NCBI GenBank assembly: GCA_964615375.1
Contig: CAZTOW010000059.1
Location: forward strand, 1 to 57,788
DNA length: 57,788 bases
Direction of reading: 5' to 3'
Source of the DNA: CAZKWG01 sp964615375
GTDB taxonomy: Bacteria > Myxococcota_A > UBA796 > CAZKWG01
The translations under genes and the position numbers were made by a program. Below are positions 16,567 through 25,188 of the stretch, piece after piece. The number at the start of each line of letters is the position of its first letter. Position 1 is the stretch's first letter. Under the pieces are notes generated by a model. The model was not told where the DNA came from. It worked only from the letters and a program-made list of their open reading frames with translations, and ran no database searches.

Positions 16567-17331
16567 AACCAGCTGGTGTTCCGTCAACTGCGCTCGGAAT
16601 TGGTCGGGCGAAACGCCGTAGGCGCCAGTCATACGATGCGACTTGATCATCTGACTGATCGTGTGCTTCATGATCGCCTGACCACACGGCACGAAAGGTC
16701 CCATGGCGGGTCCCATGGCCTTCGACGCGTTGACCCTTCAGGAAGTAGTCCCTGGTTAGACGTCAAGCTTCCTGAGTCCGTGACCAAGCTTCCGATGTAT
16801 TTGCTTGTTGATTACTTGGGTCGGAAAGGTCCGTCCAAAAATCGACGTGATCATTTTAGGGTCAAGGAAGGCCATTTTTCGGGTCACCATGGATCGGTAA
16901 AGGCGAGGAGCAAGAGATCGAACTACCTCTCGAAGCGTTTGAACGCGCACTCGGGCTCCCATGTTGAATTTCAATACAATAAGAAGACTGGTAAAGACGG
17001 ATTCAAGCACGGGACTGTGTTTATCGATCAGTATAAAGTTAATGCTATAACCAGTGGAGACAACCCCACCCTTCCAGGCAAGTATGATCTGATGATTCCA
17101 GATGAGGCCCATACCGTAAATGGGGGGGGGTATGGCAAATTTGGCGCGGTCTGGTTTAAGGTTGGGCATGGTGGCGACAGATATCTGCATCGGGGAAGCA
17201 ACAGCTTGGGATGTATCACAGTGGCCTGTAGCGAATCGACCTGGAATAGTGTCGCATCGCACCTGATGGGCTCTCGTAAGGGAAAGGGTGTTGCTGGAAC
17301 GATTAAGGTGAGGTCATTCTCTAAGAGGTAA
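16564..17331 (+). CDS. CIS effector candidate: L,D-transpeptidase-like
   Basis: A 255-residue protein. Residues 1-44 align without a gap to the first effector's leader, with 18 identities. The C-terminal part (about 130-255) is beta-rich and contains GKFGAVWFKVG followed by the H-R-G-S-N-S-L-G-C core (H209, S214, G216, C217). This is the His...Ser-x-Gly-Cys catalytic pattern of YkuD/L,D-transpeptidase folds. A related fold is used by the T6SS effector Tlde1 to attack peptidoglycan; that comparison is by motif only. The middle region is unrecognised and basic. A run of nine G (17122-17130) lies in the catalytic domain, so slippage would inactivate it. Low GC; no signal peptide; no immunity gene recognised. 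Confidence 0.7.
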   Translation: MNQLVFRQLRSELVGRNAVGASHTMRLDHLTDRVLHDRLTTRHERSHGGSHGLRRVDPSGSSPWLDVKLPESVTKLPMYLLVDYLGRKGPSKNRRDHFRVKEGHFSGHHGSVKARSKRSNYLSKRLNAHSGSHVEFQYNKKTGKDGFKHGTVFIDQYKVNAITSGDNPTLPGKYDLMIPDEAHTVNGGGYGKFGAVWFKVGHGGDRYLHRGSNSLGCITVACSESTWNSVASHLMGSRKGKGVAGTIKVRSFSKR

Positions 17332-17357
17332 ACTGGTAATTGGTCGTGACTGCAAAC

Positions 17358-17437
17358 TGCCACGCATGTGGCATAGACTGGAGTGCTATTAGAATCGTTG
17401 TCATCATAGTGATCACTGAATTGCCTTGATTTAAGGC
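17358..17437. terminator. Hairpins between converging effector and CIS operons
   Basis: TGCCAC-GCAT-GTGGCA (17358-17373) and GCCTT-GATTT-AAGGC (17423-17437) lie between the two converging transcription units. The second overlaps the stop codon of the minus-strand gene. Both stems are short and without long U-runs, so they are weak bidirectional terminator candidates. Confidence 0.35.
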
Positions 17438-18891
17438 GTAAGTTGTGTACAAGAAGTCCAGTAACCTACGGGCATTATCTTTCCCTTTTCAGAATAGTCT
17501 CTGAACATCGTGGTCAGCGGCCAGTCTCCCTTTTGATTCGCCACTTCCAACCACCCCCGCACACACTCCCCCGGCCCCGCCATCCTGACTCCCTCCGGCT
17601 CCATCGGCAACCGGTTGTACGCCTCGAACAACTCCAACGCCCACAACTGCGCCTGGCTCGGAATCACCGGAGGCCGCTCTGTGGGCGTCGTCAGGATCGC
17701 GTTCAGCACCTCCCGTACGCCTCGGCCGAGCATTGCGGCTGCGCGCGGATCGCTGTCCCGCGGGTCGCCCTCACCCCCGTCGCCCAGCACCGCGACCACG
17801 CGGTCCGACAGGCCCCAACGGCCTTTCCAATGTACGCCGTCCACCGTCTCGTCATATCCCTCCGGGCAGACCAGCTTGTGGGTCGGATGCCACGCGAGCA
17901 CGTAGTTCGGGAGGTCCGGGCCCAGCTCAGCCGTATATTCCAGACACGCCTTCGCCTCCTCCCCGGCCGGTGCCATCGGCGGATCCATCGCGAGCAGGTC
18001 GTCCACCAGCGCCTCGCCGCGATCCGGGACCTCGGCCAGCCGCGGACCGCCGATGCGCAGCGCCTGCGCACGCGCCGCACCGAGGCCCAGCCAGGCCGAG
18101 AGCGCCGCACGGGCCGCCTCCTTCTGATCGCCCAGCTCGCCCGCCAGTCGCGTCCGATCCTCCAGGCAGACCGCCTCCGATCCGCTCGCGGCCTGTCGGG
18201 CCTGGTCCGCCGAGACCTGCCCCGCCTCGGCCGCCCGCGCGCGCGCCTCGGCCGCGTCCACCGCCCTCGCTTGCGCCCACAGCCCCACGCCCGCTGCGAC
18301 GAGCAGCCCGAGCGCCCCGGCCAGCAGCCCGAGGGCGGCTGGACCCAGGCCGAGGCGTGCCCCCAGCCGCCGCGCGCCCCGCTGTAGGCCTCGCATCGGG
18401 TCGCTCAGCCCCTCCCAGGCTGAGGGCAGGGCCCAGACCTCACGGGCCAGATCGAAGGTGGGCCCCTCCTCGCGGGTCCGCCAGGCGCCCACCGCCTGCT
18501 CCACGCGGGCCTGCTCCCGGAGATCGAAGGTCAGGCGCAGGTACAACTCTGTGTCGCCCGTGGTCACGCGGAGGCGGTCGCCGCTGCGAAGGACCGCCTT
18601 TTGCTCGAGCCGCTCGTCGCGGGCCTCACCGGGTCGCTCCACCAGGACCCCGAGGCCGATATCCCTGAGGCTCCCGCCATGGCCCTCCGCGGCGATCCGC
18701 AGGAGGTACTGGCAGCCGGGCAGCGGCGGCGTCTCGCTCAGCTTCTCTGGGTTGCCGACGCGGAGCAGGGTGCGGCGCAGGTTCGCGCGCGGTGGGAGCA
18801 GGTAGATCAGGAGCGGTTCGCCCTGCCGTAGCTCCAGGGTGGCGTCCTCGGGGCGCCCGCGCTCCTCGCTCAGGCGGACAGTCACAGACAT
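17431..18891 (-). CDS. Single-pass membrane protein at the end of the CIS operon
   Basis: A 486-residue protein. Residues 1 to about 125 form a beta-rich domain that could be FHA-like (a conserved-looking LLRVGNPEK near 43 and a GGSLRDIGLGV strand near 72-82), but I cannot confirm that family. One clear membrane segment lies at about 183-206, followed by a long Ala/Arg/Glu helix (207-250) and a soluble C-terminal domain with several Cys. The likely topology is N-terminal domain inside and C-terminal domain in the periplasm. The start overlaps the AAA+ gene's stop by 10 bp. As the last gene of the operon it fits the envelope module. Confidence 0.65.
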   Translation of the reverse strand: MSVTVRLSEERGRPEDATLELRQGEPLLIYLLPPRANLRRTLLRVGNPEKLSETPPLPGCQYLLRIAAEGHGGSLRDIGLGVLVERPGEARDERLEQKAVLRSGDRLRVTTGDTELYLRLTFDLREQARVEQAVGAWRTREEGPTFDLAREVWALPSAWEGLSDPMRGLQRGARRLGARLGLGPAALGLLAGALGLLVAAGVGLWAQARAVDAAEARARAAEAGQVSADQARQAASGSEAVCLEDRTRLAGELGDQKEAARAALSAWLGLGAARAQALRIGGPRLAEVPDRGEALVDDLLAMDPPMAPAGEEAKACLEYTAELGPDLPNYVLAWHPTHKLVCPEGYDETVDGVHWKGRWGLSDRVVAVLGDGGEGDPRDSDPRAAAMLGRGVREVLNAILTTPTERPPVIPSQAQLWALELFEAYNRLPMEPEGVRMAGPGECVRGWLEVANQKGDWPLTTMFRDYSEKGKIMPVGYWTSCTQLTP

Positions 18892-20501
18892 GTTCCCTCT
18901 CCACGCAGGATCCGGCCGACCTCGGCCGTGTAAGGCTCGACGAGCACGTCCTTGCTGGACCGGTCGCTCTTCTCCAACTCGCGGCCCAGGCTCGCCAGGA
19001 TCAGCGCCGTGTCCAGCGGCCTCTCCATGCCTTCTGCCCAGGCCCGCGCCCGCAGCACGGCCCCACGGATCAGGGCGCCGCCAACGGCGAAGCGCTCAGC
19101 GAGCAGGTCGAGATCGACGGCAGGCCCGGCCGCGGGCAGCGCCTGCGCCCACAGCAGACGCCGGGTCTGAGCATCAGGGATCAGCAACACGATGTAGTCG
19201 TCGAAGCGCCGAAAGAACGCCTCGTCGAGCTCGCGCGTTCGGTTGGTGGTAGCGACGACGGCGCCCGGGTGACGCTCCAGGCGCGTGAGCAGCCAGGCCA
19301 CGGTGGTCTGGAGGCCCGACGCCTGGGCGCCGCTCTCGCGCTGCCGGAGCAGGGCCTCGGCCTCGTCGAGGATCAGCACCGCGCCGGCAGCCTCGGCGAC
19401 CTCGAAGACGTGGCTCAGGAACTTCTCGGTCTCCCCGAGCCACTTGGACAGTACGCTTGACAGGTCAAGCTTGACCAGCGGCCTGTTCAGCGCGCCCGCA
19501 AGAGCCTCGGCCGCCATGGTCTTGCCGGTACCCGGCGGACCGCTCAGCAGCAGGCGATACCCGTTGGACGGCACCGCGCGCAGGCGGTGCTCGGCGTGCA
19601 GGCGCGCCTGCTCGAGCTGCCAGCGCACGGGTGGTGTGAGCAGCACGTCCAGCCAGGCGACCTGGCTTCGCTGGAGCGCGGCGAGGTCGGAGTCCGGCAC
19701 ACCGACGCGGTCCGTCAGGCTGGTTTCCGTGAGCAGTGCCCCCAGGCGCCGGTCGAGCGCGCGCTCACCGCGCCGGGCCTCGAGCAGAGGCTCGACCCAT
19801 CGCAGGGTCGCGCCGGTGCGCGCCGCCGCCAGGCGGACGGGGCCGGGATCGGGCAGGGCGAGCAGCAGGACGCCTCGGGCGCGCGGCAGTCGCAGGAGCA
19901 GGGCTTCGAGCAGGCCGCGATCCGTTTCGGAGAGCCCGAAGCCATCGACCACCACCGCGCCCGCGGTGCACAGCGCCAGGGCTACTTCGCCGCAGAGCCC
20001 GCGCAGGCTCGGCCCCTGCCGCGCCGGCTGCACGATCACGGCAGACGACGGGGCTTCGAGCAGCACCGCCTCGCGGCTGGCGCCGTGGAGCACGATCCAG
20101 GGCGCGGACTCGGGCTCAGGCTCCTCGTGCGCGCGCCTCCCCGCGGGTGCCAGCCCGAGGCAGGCCCGGCCAGCGTGGCTGAGCCGCAGCGCGGCGACGC
20201 CAGCGGTCACAGGGTCCTCGCGCTCCGCGCCGAGCACCTCGACGAGGCCCCAGGCCGCCAGCGCGTCCACGGCCGCCTCGACCTCCTCGATCCCGAGCTC
20301 CTCGGGGACTCCCGCCGCGACCGCGCTCCACGCGATCACGCCTTCGCGTCCATACACATCGGCGGACTGCGCGGCCTCGGCCGCCTCCGGGTCCAGGCAC
20401 ATGGCGACGAAGGCCCGGAGCACGTCCTCGGCCGCCGCGGGAAGGAGCAGGCGGGACATCGCCCGCGACAGCGCCCCGTCGATGAAGTCAGGCCAGCTCA
20501 A
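18882..20501 (-). CDS. CIS AAA+ ATPase (Afp15/Pvc15-like)
   Basis: A 539-residue protein. Residues 1 to about 280 form an unrecognised N-terminal part, as in the eCIS ATPase family. A classical AAA+ core follows: Walker A GPPGTGKT near 319-326, Walker B LILDEAEAL near 374-382, sensor 1 VVATTNR near 415-421, and an FFRRFD arginine-finger region. All catalytic residues are present. Afp15/Pvc15 is a standard accessory of eCIS loci; a chaperone-like role in assembly or cargo loading is proposed for it. The start is TTG at 20501, overlapping the previous stop as TTGA, so translation depends on coupling. Confidence 0.88.
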   Translation of the reverse strand: MSWPDFIDGALSRAMSRLLLPAAAEDVLRAFVAMCLDPEAAEAAQSADVYGREGVIAWSAVAAGVPEELGIEEVEAAVDALAAWGLVEVLGAEREDPVTAGVAALRLSHAGRACLGLAPAGRRAHEEPEPESAPWIVLHGASREAVLLEAPSSAVIVQPARQGPSLRGLCGEVALALCTAGAVVVDGFGLSETDRGLLEALLLRLPRARGVLLLALPDPGPVRLAAARTGATLRWVEPLLEARRGERALDRRLGALLTETSLTDRVGVPDSDLAALQRSQVAWLDVLLTPPVRWQLEQARLHAEHRLRAVPSNGYRLLLSGPPGTGKTMAAEALAGALNRPLVKLDLSSVLSKWLGETEKFLSHVFEVAEAAGAVLILDEAEALLRQRESGAQASGLQTTVAWLLTRLERHPGAVVATTNRTRELDEAFFRRFDDYIVLLIPDAQTRRLLWAQALPAAGPAVDLDLLAERFAVGGALIRGAVLRARAWAEGMERPLDTALILASLGRELEKSDRSSKDVLVEPYTAEVGRILRGEGTCL

Positions 20502-21517
20502 GCGCGCCCCCGCGGATCGAGGTTGCGCACCTCGCCGACCTGGGGCGAACTCCCCGGAGCGAGGGCGATCGAGCTCCTGGACCGAGGATCGAGGTTGCGC
20601 ACCTCGCCGAAGAGCGGCGCGGAAGAGGGCGTGAACGCGGGCCAGGCACCGAGCGGCAGCCGGATGCTCAGGTTGAGCGCGACCTGGAGGGGCTGCTGCA
20701 GCGCCTGCATCAGCAGCGCGAACTCCTGGTTGGTGAGGTCGTGCGCCGGCATCACCGCGACCTCCACCGTGTCTTCCCCCGCGACCTCGGCCAGCGCGCC
20801 CCTGAGCCGCTCACCGATGCTCACGCTCCGAGAGAGGGCCTCGACGAAGCCCGCGAGCCCCGCGGGCAGGGGCGGGGCGGGCAGCCGCACCTGCACCACC
20901 CGCTCGCGGTGGATGGCCGCGGTGAGCACCGACAGCGCGTTGACCCCGAGCGGCGCATGCACCGAGGTCCGGGCTGAGGATCCCCGCCCGGGATCGGTGG
21001 CCACCACCACGTAGCGCACCGTCAGCATGTAGCCCGGGTGCCACCACAGGGCCGGGAGCCGCGCGTGGGCCTGTCCATCCAGCGTAGCGACCCAGGGATC
21101 CGACTGGGGCGGCTGCGCCTCGAACCAGGCGACGAGCGGGGGCGCGAGGCCGGTGAGCAGAGGGTGGGGCACAGACGTGAGCGGACGGCTCCGGGTCTCC
21201 GGCAGCAGCTCCCGCAGGCCAGCCGCCAGGGCCTGTCCCAGCTCGGTCCAGGCCGGAGGAACGAAGGAGACCCCGCCGGTCTCCCGCGGCGGTTCGAGCA
21301 GCGAGACACCCTTGGCGTTCTCCGCCATCTTGGGCTCAGGTCCGAGCCGGTAGGGGAAGAGCACGACGTGGGAGGTGGTCGCTCCGGCGGGCGCAAACTG
21401 GCTGTGAACCTCGACGGTGTCGAGCCCGGCGCTGGCGAGCGCGCCCCGCGCCCAGTCCACCAGGCGGTCGTGAACCGCCTCGGTGACCTGCCGTACGTGC
21501 AGGTACTCGTGGTTCAT
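20498..21517 (-). CDS. DUF4255 tail-cap protein (Afp16/Pvc16-like)
   Basis: A 339-residue protein. The N-terminal 200 residues match the DUF4255 (Pvc16_N) pattern: an opening helix with VTEAVHDRL, then alternating strands including VVLFPYRLGPEP and a later PALWWHPGYMLTVRYVV. In PVC/Afp particles this protein terminates the tube and sheath at the distal cap. The C terminus carries GEVRNLDPR twice, 24 residues apart, from an exact 25-bp DNA duplication. The gene overlaps both neighbours by 4 bp and precedes the AAA+ ATPase, the usual order in eCIS loci. Confidence 0.8.
   Translation of the reverse strand: MNHEYLHVRQVTEAVHDRLVDWARGALASAGLDTVEVHSQFAPAGATTSHVVLFPYRLGPEPKMAENAKGVSLLEPPRETGGVSFVPPAWTELGQALAAGLRELLPETRSRPLTSVPHPLLTGLAPPLVAWFEAQPPQSDPWVATLDGQAHARLPALWWHPGYMLTVRYVVVATDPGRGSSARTSVHAPLGVNALSVLTAAIHRERVVQVRLPAPPLPAGLAGFVEALSRSVSIGERLRGALAEVAGEDTVEVAVMPAHDLTNQEFALLMQALQQPLQVALNLSIRLPLGAWPAFTPSSAPLFGEVRNLDPRSRSSIALAPGSSPQVGEVRNLDPRGRA
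20514..20610. repeat. 25-bp direct repeat inside the cap gene
   Basis: GGATCGAGGTTGCGCACCTC plus CGCCGA-type ending occurs exactly at 20514-20538 and 20586-20610. The 72-bp period keeps frame and duplicates GEVRNLDPR at the protein's C terminus. Exact identity at DNA level points to a recent duplication. Confidence 0.85.
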
Positions 21518-24500
21518 CGACTCTCCACCGCGTCAGGCTTCTTGCCCAGTCGGAGCTGCCCGCGCGCGCCGATCACCACCGTCCAGCGATCAACGCTCGT
21601 GAGGTAATGGAGGTCGTCGTTGGGCCAGGGCGTCATGCCGTACTGGACACGCGCGAAAGGGCCGACCAGCGTGCTCGGGTGATAGGGCAGGAAGCTGGCG
21701 TAAGGCGAACGCGGGCGGAAGATCGACCAGCCGGCCCAAAGCTCACCGAGCACCTCGAACGTGGTCCCCTCGTCGTTCAGCCCGATCAGCGCGCCCGTAC
21801 GTACGCCTGCCTGCATGCGACCGACCCGATCGGAGCCATCGGGTTGAGGAGCGCCCCAGGGGGACCAGGAGCTGCCCGCAGGCACGCCGCGCCAGCGCTG
21901 TCGGGTGAAGGGAGCCTGGCCCACTGGCGGGGCGAACCATGCTCCGAGCACGAGCCCCGCTTGTGGATACGGGGTCCAGGTGTAGGAAGGCGCTCCGACG
22001 GACACTTCATCGTCCGTTTCGTCGGGCCAGCCCGAGTCCGTTTTTATCGCATTGTTCCAGATGGCCTCGCCCCCTGGGGGCACGAGATCCATGCGAATCT
22101 CCGGGCCAAGCTCCAACGCCCAGCGATGCGAAGATGGCATCCACACCGTCAGGAGCGCCCCGAGATCGGCGGAGATGCCCGAGGATCCGGTCAAGCGACT
22201 CGTACCTTCGTCGACTCCGAGCGACGAGCAGTCGAGGAGATCGTCCTGGGTCTGTTCCGCGCAGGCATATTCGCTGACCCGCACGGGGAACCCGCCCAGC
22301 CCACCGTCAAAAGTCCAGTCCAACGAGCCCTTCCTGCGCCAGCGTGCCTTCGGATCTCGCGCTGCGACCGCGCCGTTGGGGATCAGCTCGGGCCAGACCA
22401 GAGACCAGCGTGGGCCATCGTCGGCTGAGGGGTCGACATACCAGCCCCAAGCCGAGATCTGCATCCGCTCACCATGGCCCAGGCGCGAGGCGCGGCGGGT
22501 GTACGGCGCGCGCGCGCGGCCCTCGCGCAGGCGGATCCGGTGCTCAGCGATCTCGGCGCGAAGAGCCTCATCCTTGCGCTGATCTCGGGTTGGTCGGGTC
22601 GGGCGGGGCGAGGTCGCGTCCAGGGTGAGCACGAGCAGGCCACCGGGCGCGCTGGCCAGCCGGGCGATGGCGGGGCGCATGACGCACCGGAGCCAGGCTG
22701 CGCCATCGAGCGTGGCGCAGGGAGATGCAATCCAGGTGACCAGATCACCGGTCCCTTCCAGGTTCGAGAGCGCTGAGGTGGCCTTCGCACCCCCGGTCTG
22801 CAGCGCGCCGTCCGGCGACGTACGGGCCGCGTCTACCTGGGAGGGTGCCTTGGAGCTCCGATCCTCGACCTCGGTGGCGGCGGCTGTGGTCTGGTCCACG
22901 CGCGCTTCGTCACTCGTGTGTGGCGCGGTTCCGCCCTTCGGGGGCGGGCTTTGGCTGTCGCGCGTGTAGTCTGGCGTGCTCGGCCACAGGTCCTGGCTCA
23001 GCGCGGCGCGGAGCAGGCTCGGCACCAGCGAGGGGGAGGCCAGCGTGGTGTCCGCGCAGATGGGGGCGACGCGCAGCGCCAACCTGTCGGTGCCCCGCGC
23101 GTCCTGAACCGGGGCGGCGGACCAGAGCGTGTGCCAGCCGGTCCAGACCGTCCATCGGACGCGCACAACGCGCTCACCACTTGGGAGCGCGAGGATCTCG
23201 TCGAGCAGCGGGGTGTTGAGCGCCGGATCGTCCAACGCCATGAAAGGGAGCTGGTCTCGCGCGTCCCACAGGAAAGCCGTCACGCGCTTCGCGCGGTCCG
23301 CCTCTGCCTCGTCCTTCAGACGCTGGCCAGCCGCCTCCGGCACGGCCGTGCGCGTCGAGACGAGCAGCTCCAGATCGACCTGTCCGAAGCTCGGCTCGTC
23401 CAGGGCCTCCGCCTTGTCGCGGGTCGTACAGATCGCGACCGGGTCCACCTCTCCCTGTCCACCCGGCCTCCGCGCCGGGGCCGGCCCGTGGCCCTTCAGG
23501 ACCCGATCCCAGGTCGCCATGGCAGCGGACTCCAGCGCGCCAGGGCTCGCCAGCGTCCCCGGCGCGGGCAGGCCGGCGCGCAGCTCGCCCATCATCTGCC
23601 GCATCAGGAGCAGGCTCCGCAGCGCGTCCGCGCGGCCGATGAGGGGCGCGAGGTCTTCACGCTTTTCGCTTTCTACGAGCGAAGCGAGCCTGTCGAGCTC
23701 GACCAGCATCTTCGCGAGCGCGACGCGGGCGACCGACTCGATCAGGTCGGCGCCGTGCCCGGGGGTGTGGTTGGCGAGAGCCCAGGTGCGGAGATCGGCG
23801 ACGTCCAGAGCTGTGAGTGGTTTCCGAGGCTCGGCGTCCTGGTCCACGACGTACTCGGGGTAGCTCGCGGCCACGTCGGCGGTTATCTTCTTTGCGAGTT
23901 CGAGACGCGAGACCTCCTCCGGGATCTCCCTCAGGACCTGGGGGATCGCCCACGCGATCAGGTCGTTGGGCAGCTCGCTGACGTCGAGCGTGCTTCGATG
24001 GAGCCCCCCTGACCCGGGGGGCTGCGCCTCGACCGGGAGATCGAGTTCGCCCTGGGTCGCCGCTACGGGGACGTACGCGCCGAGGCCACCGCTGTTGGTC
24101 GCTCCGGGTGGAGAGCCCATGGCGGTCAGGGCCAGGAAGACGCGGATGTGCACAGGCGCGTAGCTCCCGCGCGCGAAGCGGAGGACCTGGAGGCCGATGG
24201 TGTTCTGAAGGCGCGACTGCTGGACGTGGGCAGCGGCCACGAGATCCGCGCCAGACTCGAGCAGCGGGACTTCCGATGGCCCGGCGGTCTCCCAGGGAGC
24301 GAGCCGGTCCGCGAGCAGGTGGGACCGGGCCTCCTCGCCGACCTCCGGCCCGCCGACGAGCAGTTCCGCCGGGACGCGAAAGGCTTCGAGGATACGGGTC
24401 TCCCTGGAGACGGCCGATGGAGAGCCGATACCTTCGTAGGGGTAGAGCTGTTCATAGAAGGGTGATGCAAAGGATGGATCGGCGTCGAGCAGATCGGCCT

Positions 24501-25188
24501 GGAGCGGCCCGCGGGCGGAGGCCAGGCGCTCCGCAAAGCGACCGCGGAGCACGACCATGGCGGGAGGATCCGAGGTTACCAACTCCTCGCGCCAGGCGGG
24601 TGACGCATACCGGACGCTGCAGAAGACGGACGCGGGCGCGCAGGTGCTGCCCGTGCGCGCCCTGGCGGCGTCGCTCGACGGGTCTTCCCACCAGCCGGAC
24701 GCTCCTCGCCAGAGGGGCGCCGCCGGAACGCCATAGACGGCATCGCGTCGCTCGGCTCGCGCGTAGCGCTGGCCGCCCCACGCCGTACCGTGCGGGGGCA
24801 GCGCGTCGGCCCCACCTGTCCGCAAGGCCGAGCCCGCGCCATCGTCCGCGCTCCAGCGCAACGAGAGATCCTCCCAGAGTCGGGCGTACAACCAGCCGAC
24901 CTGCCGCCAGAGCGCAGAGACCGAGGGCGAGTTGGGTTTGAGCTCCAGGAGCCCGACCCGCTCGGCGCAGCGGCCCAGGCGCGCCTCGTCAGGGTCGCAG
25001 TGCGCGCTCCCAGGCTCGTCCTGGAAGCCGACGACGATCACCGTCGGCGGCTGGCTGGGAGGGCTGGCCGGCTCGTCCGGCGAACCCGCACGCTCCCGCG
25101 CGTGGCCCAGGTTGGACCACGCAGAGAGGGCTGACAGGGCGCACAGGCCCGCAGGAACGAGCGCCATTGCGGCGCGGCGGGCCTTCAC
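21514..25188 (-). CDS. Large exported protein with outer-membrane-barrel-like C terminus
   Basis: A 1224-residue protein that starts at GTG (GTGA overlap with the previous stop). A signal peptide is likely at about 1-30 (basic start, hydrophobic core ALVPAGLCALSALSAW). The middle contains two large soluble regions separated by a Ser/Thr/Lys-rich disordered stretch. The last roughly 250 residues are a series of short amphipathic strands ending in VVIGARGQLRLGKK, as in outer-membrane beta barrels. I do not recognise a family. Its place between the cap protein and the disordered 640-residue protein suggests that it forms the outer-membrane part of an envelope-spanning CIS complex. This is inference. 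Confidence 0.6.
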   Translation of the reverse strand: MKARRAAMALVPAGLCALSALSAWSNLGHARERAGSPDEPASPPSQPPTVIVVGFQDEPGSAHCDPDEARLGRCAERVGLLELKPNSPSVSALWRQVGWLYARLWEDLSLRWSADDGAGSALRTGGADALPPHGTAWGGQRYARAERRDAVYGVPAAPLWRGASGWWEDPSSDAARARTGSTCAPASVFCSVRYASPAWREELVTSDPPAMVVLRGRFAERLASARGPLQADLLDADPSFASPFYEQLYPYEGIGSPSAVSRETRILEAFRVPAELLVGGPEVGEEARSHLLADRLAPWETAGPSEVPLLESGADLVAAAHVQQSRLQNTIGLQVLRFARGSYAPVHIRVFLALTAMGSPPGATNSGGLGAYVPVAATQGELDLPVEAQPPGSGGLHRSTLDVSELPNDLIAWAIPQVLREIPEEVSRLELAKKITADVAASYPEYVVDQDAEPRKPLTALDVADLRTWALANHTPGHGADLIESVARVALAKMLVELDRLASLVESEKREDLAPLIGRADALRSLLLMRQMMGELRAGLPAPGTLASPGALESAAMATWDRVLKGHGPAPARRPGGQGEVDPVAICTTRDKAEALDEPSFGQVDLELLVSTRTAVPEAAGQRLKDEAEADRAKRVTAFLWDARDQLPFMALDDPALNTPLLDEILALPSGERVVRVRWTVWTGWHTLWSAAPVQDARGTDRLALRVAPICADTTLASPSLVPSLLRAALSQDLWPSTPDYTRDSQSPPPKGGTAPHTSDEARVDQTTAAATEVEDRSSKAPSQVDAARTSPDGALQTGGAKATSALSNLEGTGDLVTWIASPCATLDGAAWLRCVMRPAIARLASAPGGLLVLTLDATSPRPTRPTRDQRKDEALRAEIAEHRIRLREGRARAPYTRRASRLGHGERMQISAWGWYVDPSADDGPRWSLVWPELIPNGAVAARDPKARWRRKGSLDWTFDGGLGGFPVRVSEYACAEQTQDDLLDCSSLGVDEGTSRLTGSSGISADLGALLTVWMPSSHRWALELGPEIRMDLVPPGGEAIWNNAIKTDSGWPDETDDEVSVGAPSYTWTPYPQAGLVLGAWFAPPVGQAPFTRQRWRGVPAGSSWSPWGAPQPDGSDRVGRMQAGVRTGALIGLNDEGTTFEVLGELWAGWSIFRPRSPYASFLPYHPSTLVGPFARVQYGMTPWPNDDLHYLTSVDRWTVVIGARGQLRLGKKPDAVESR

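Noticed and set aside
21514..25188. Caspase-like or CHAT protease reading of the 1224-residue protein
   Set aside because: The N-terminal VIVVGF strand suggested it, but no His/Cys dyad in proper context could be found.
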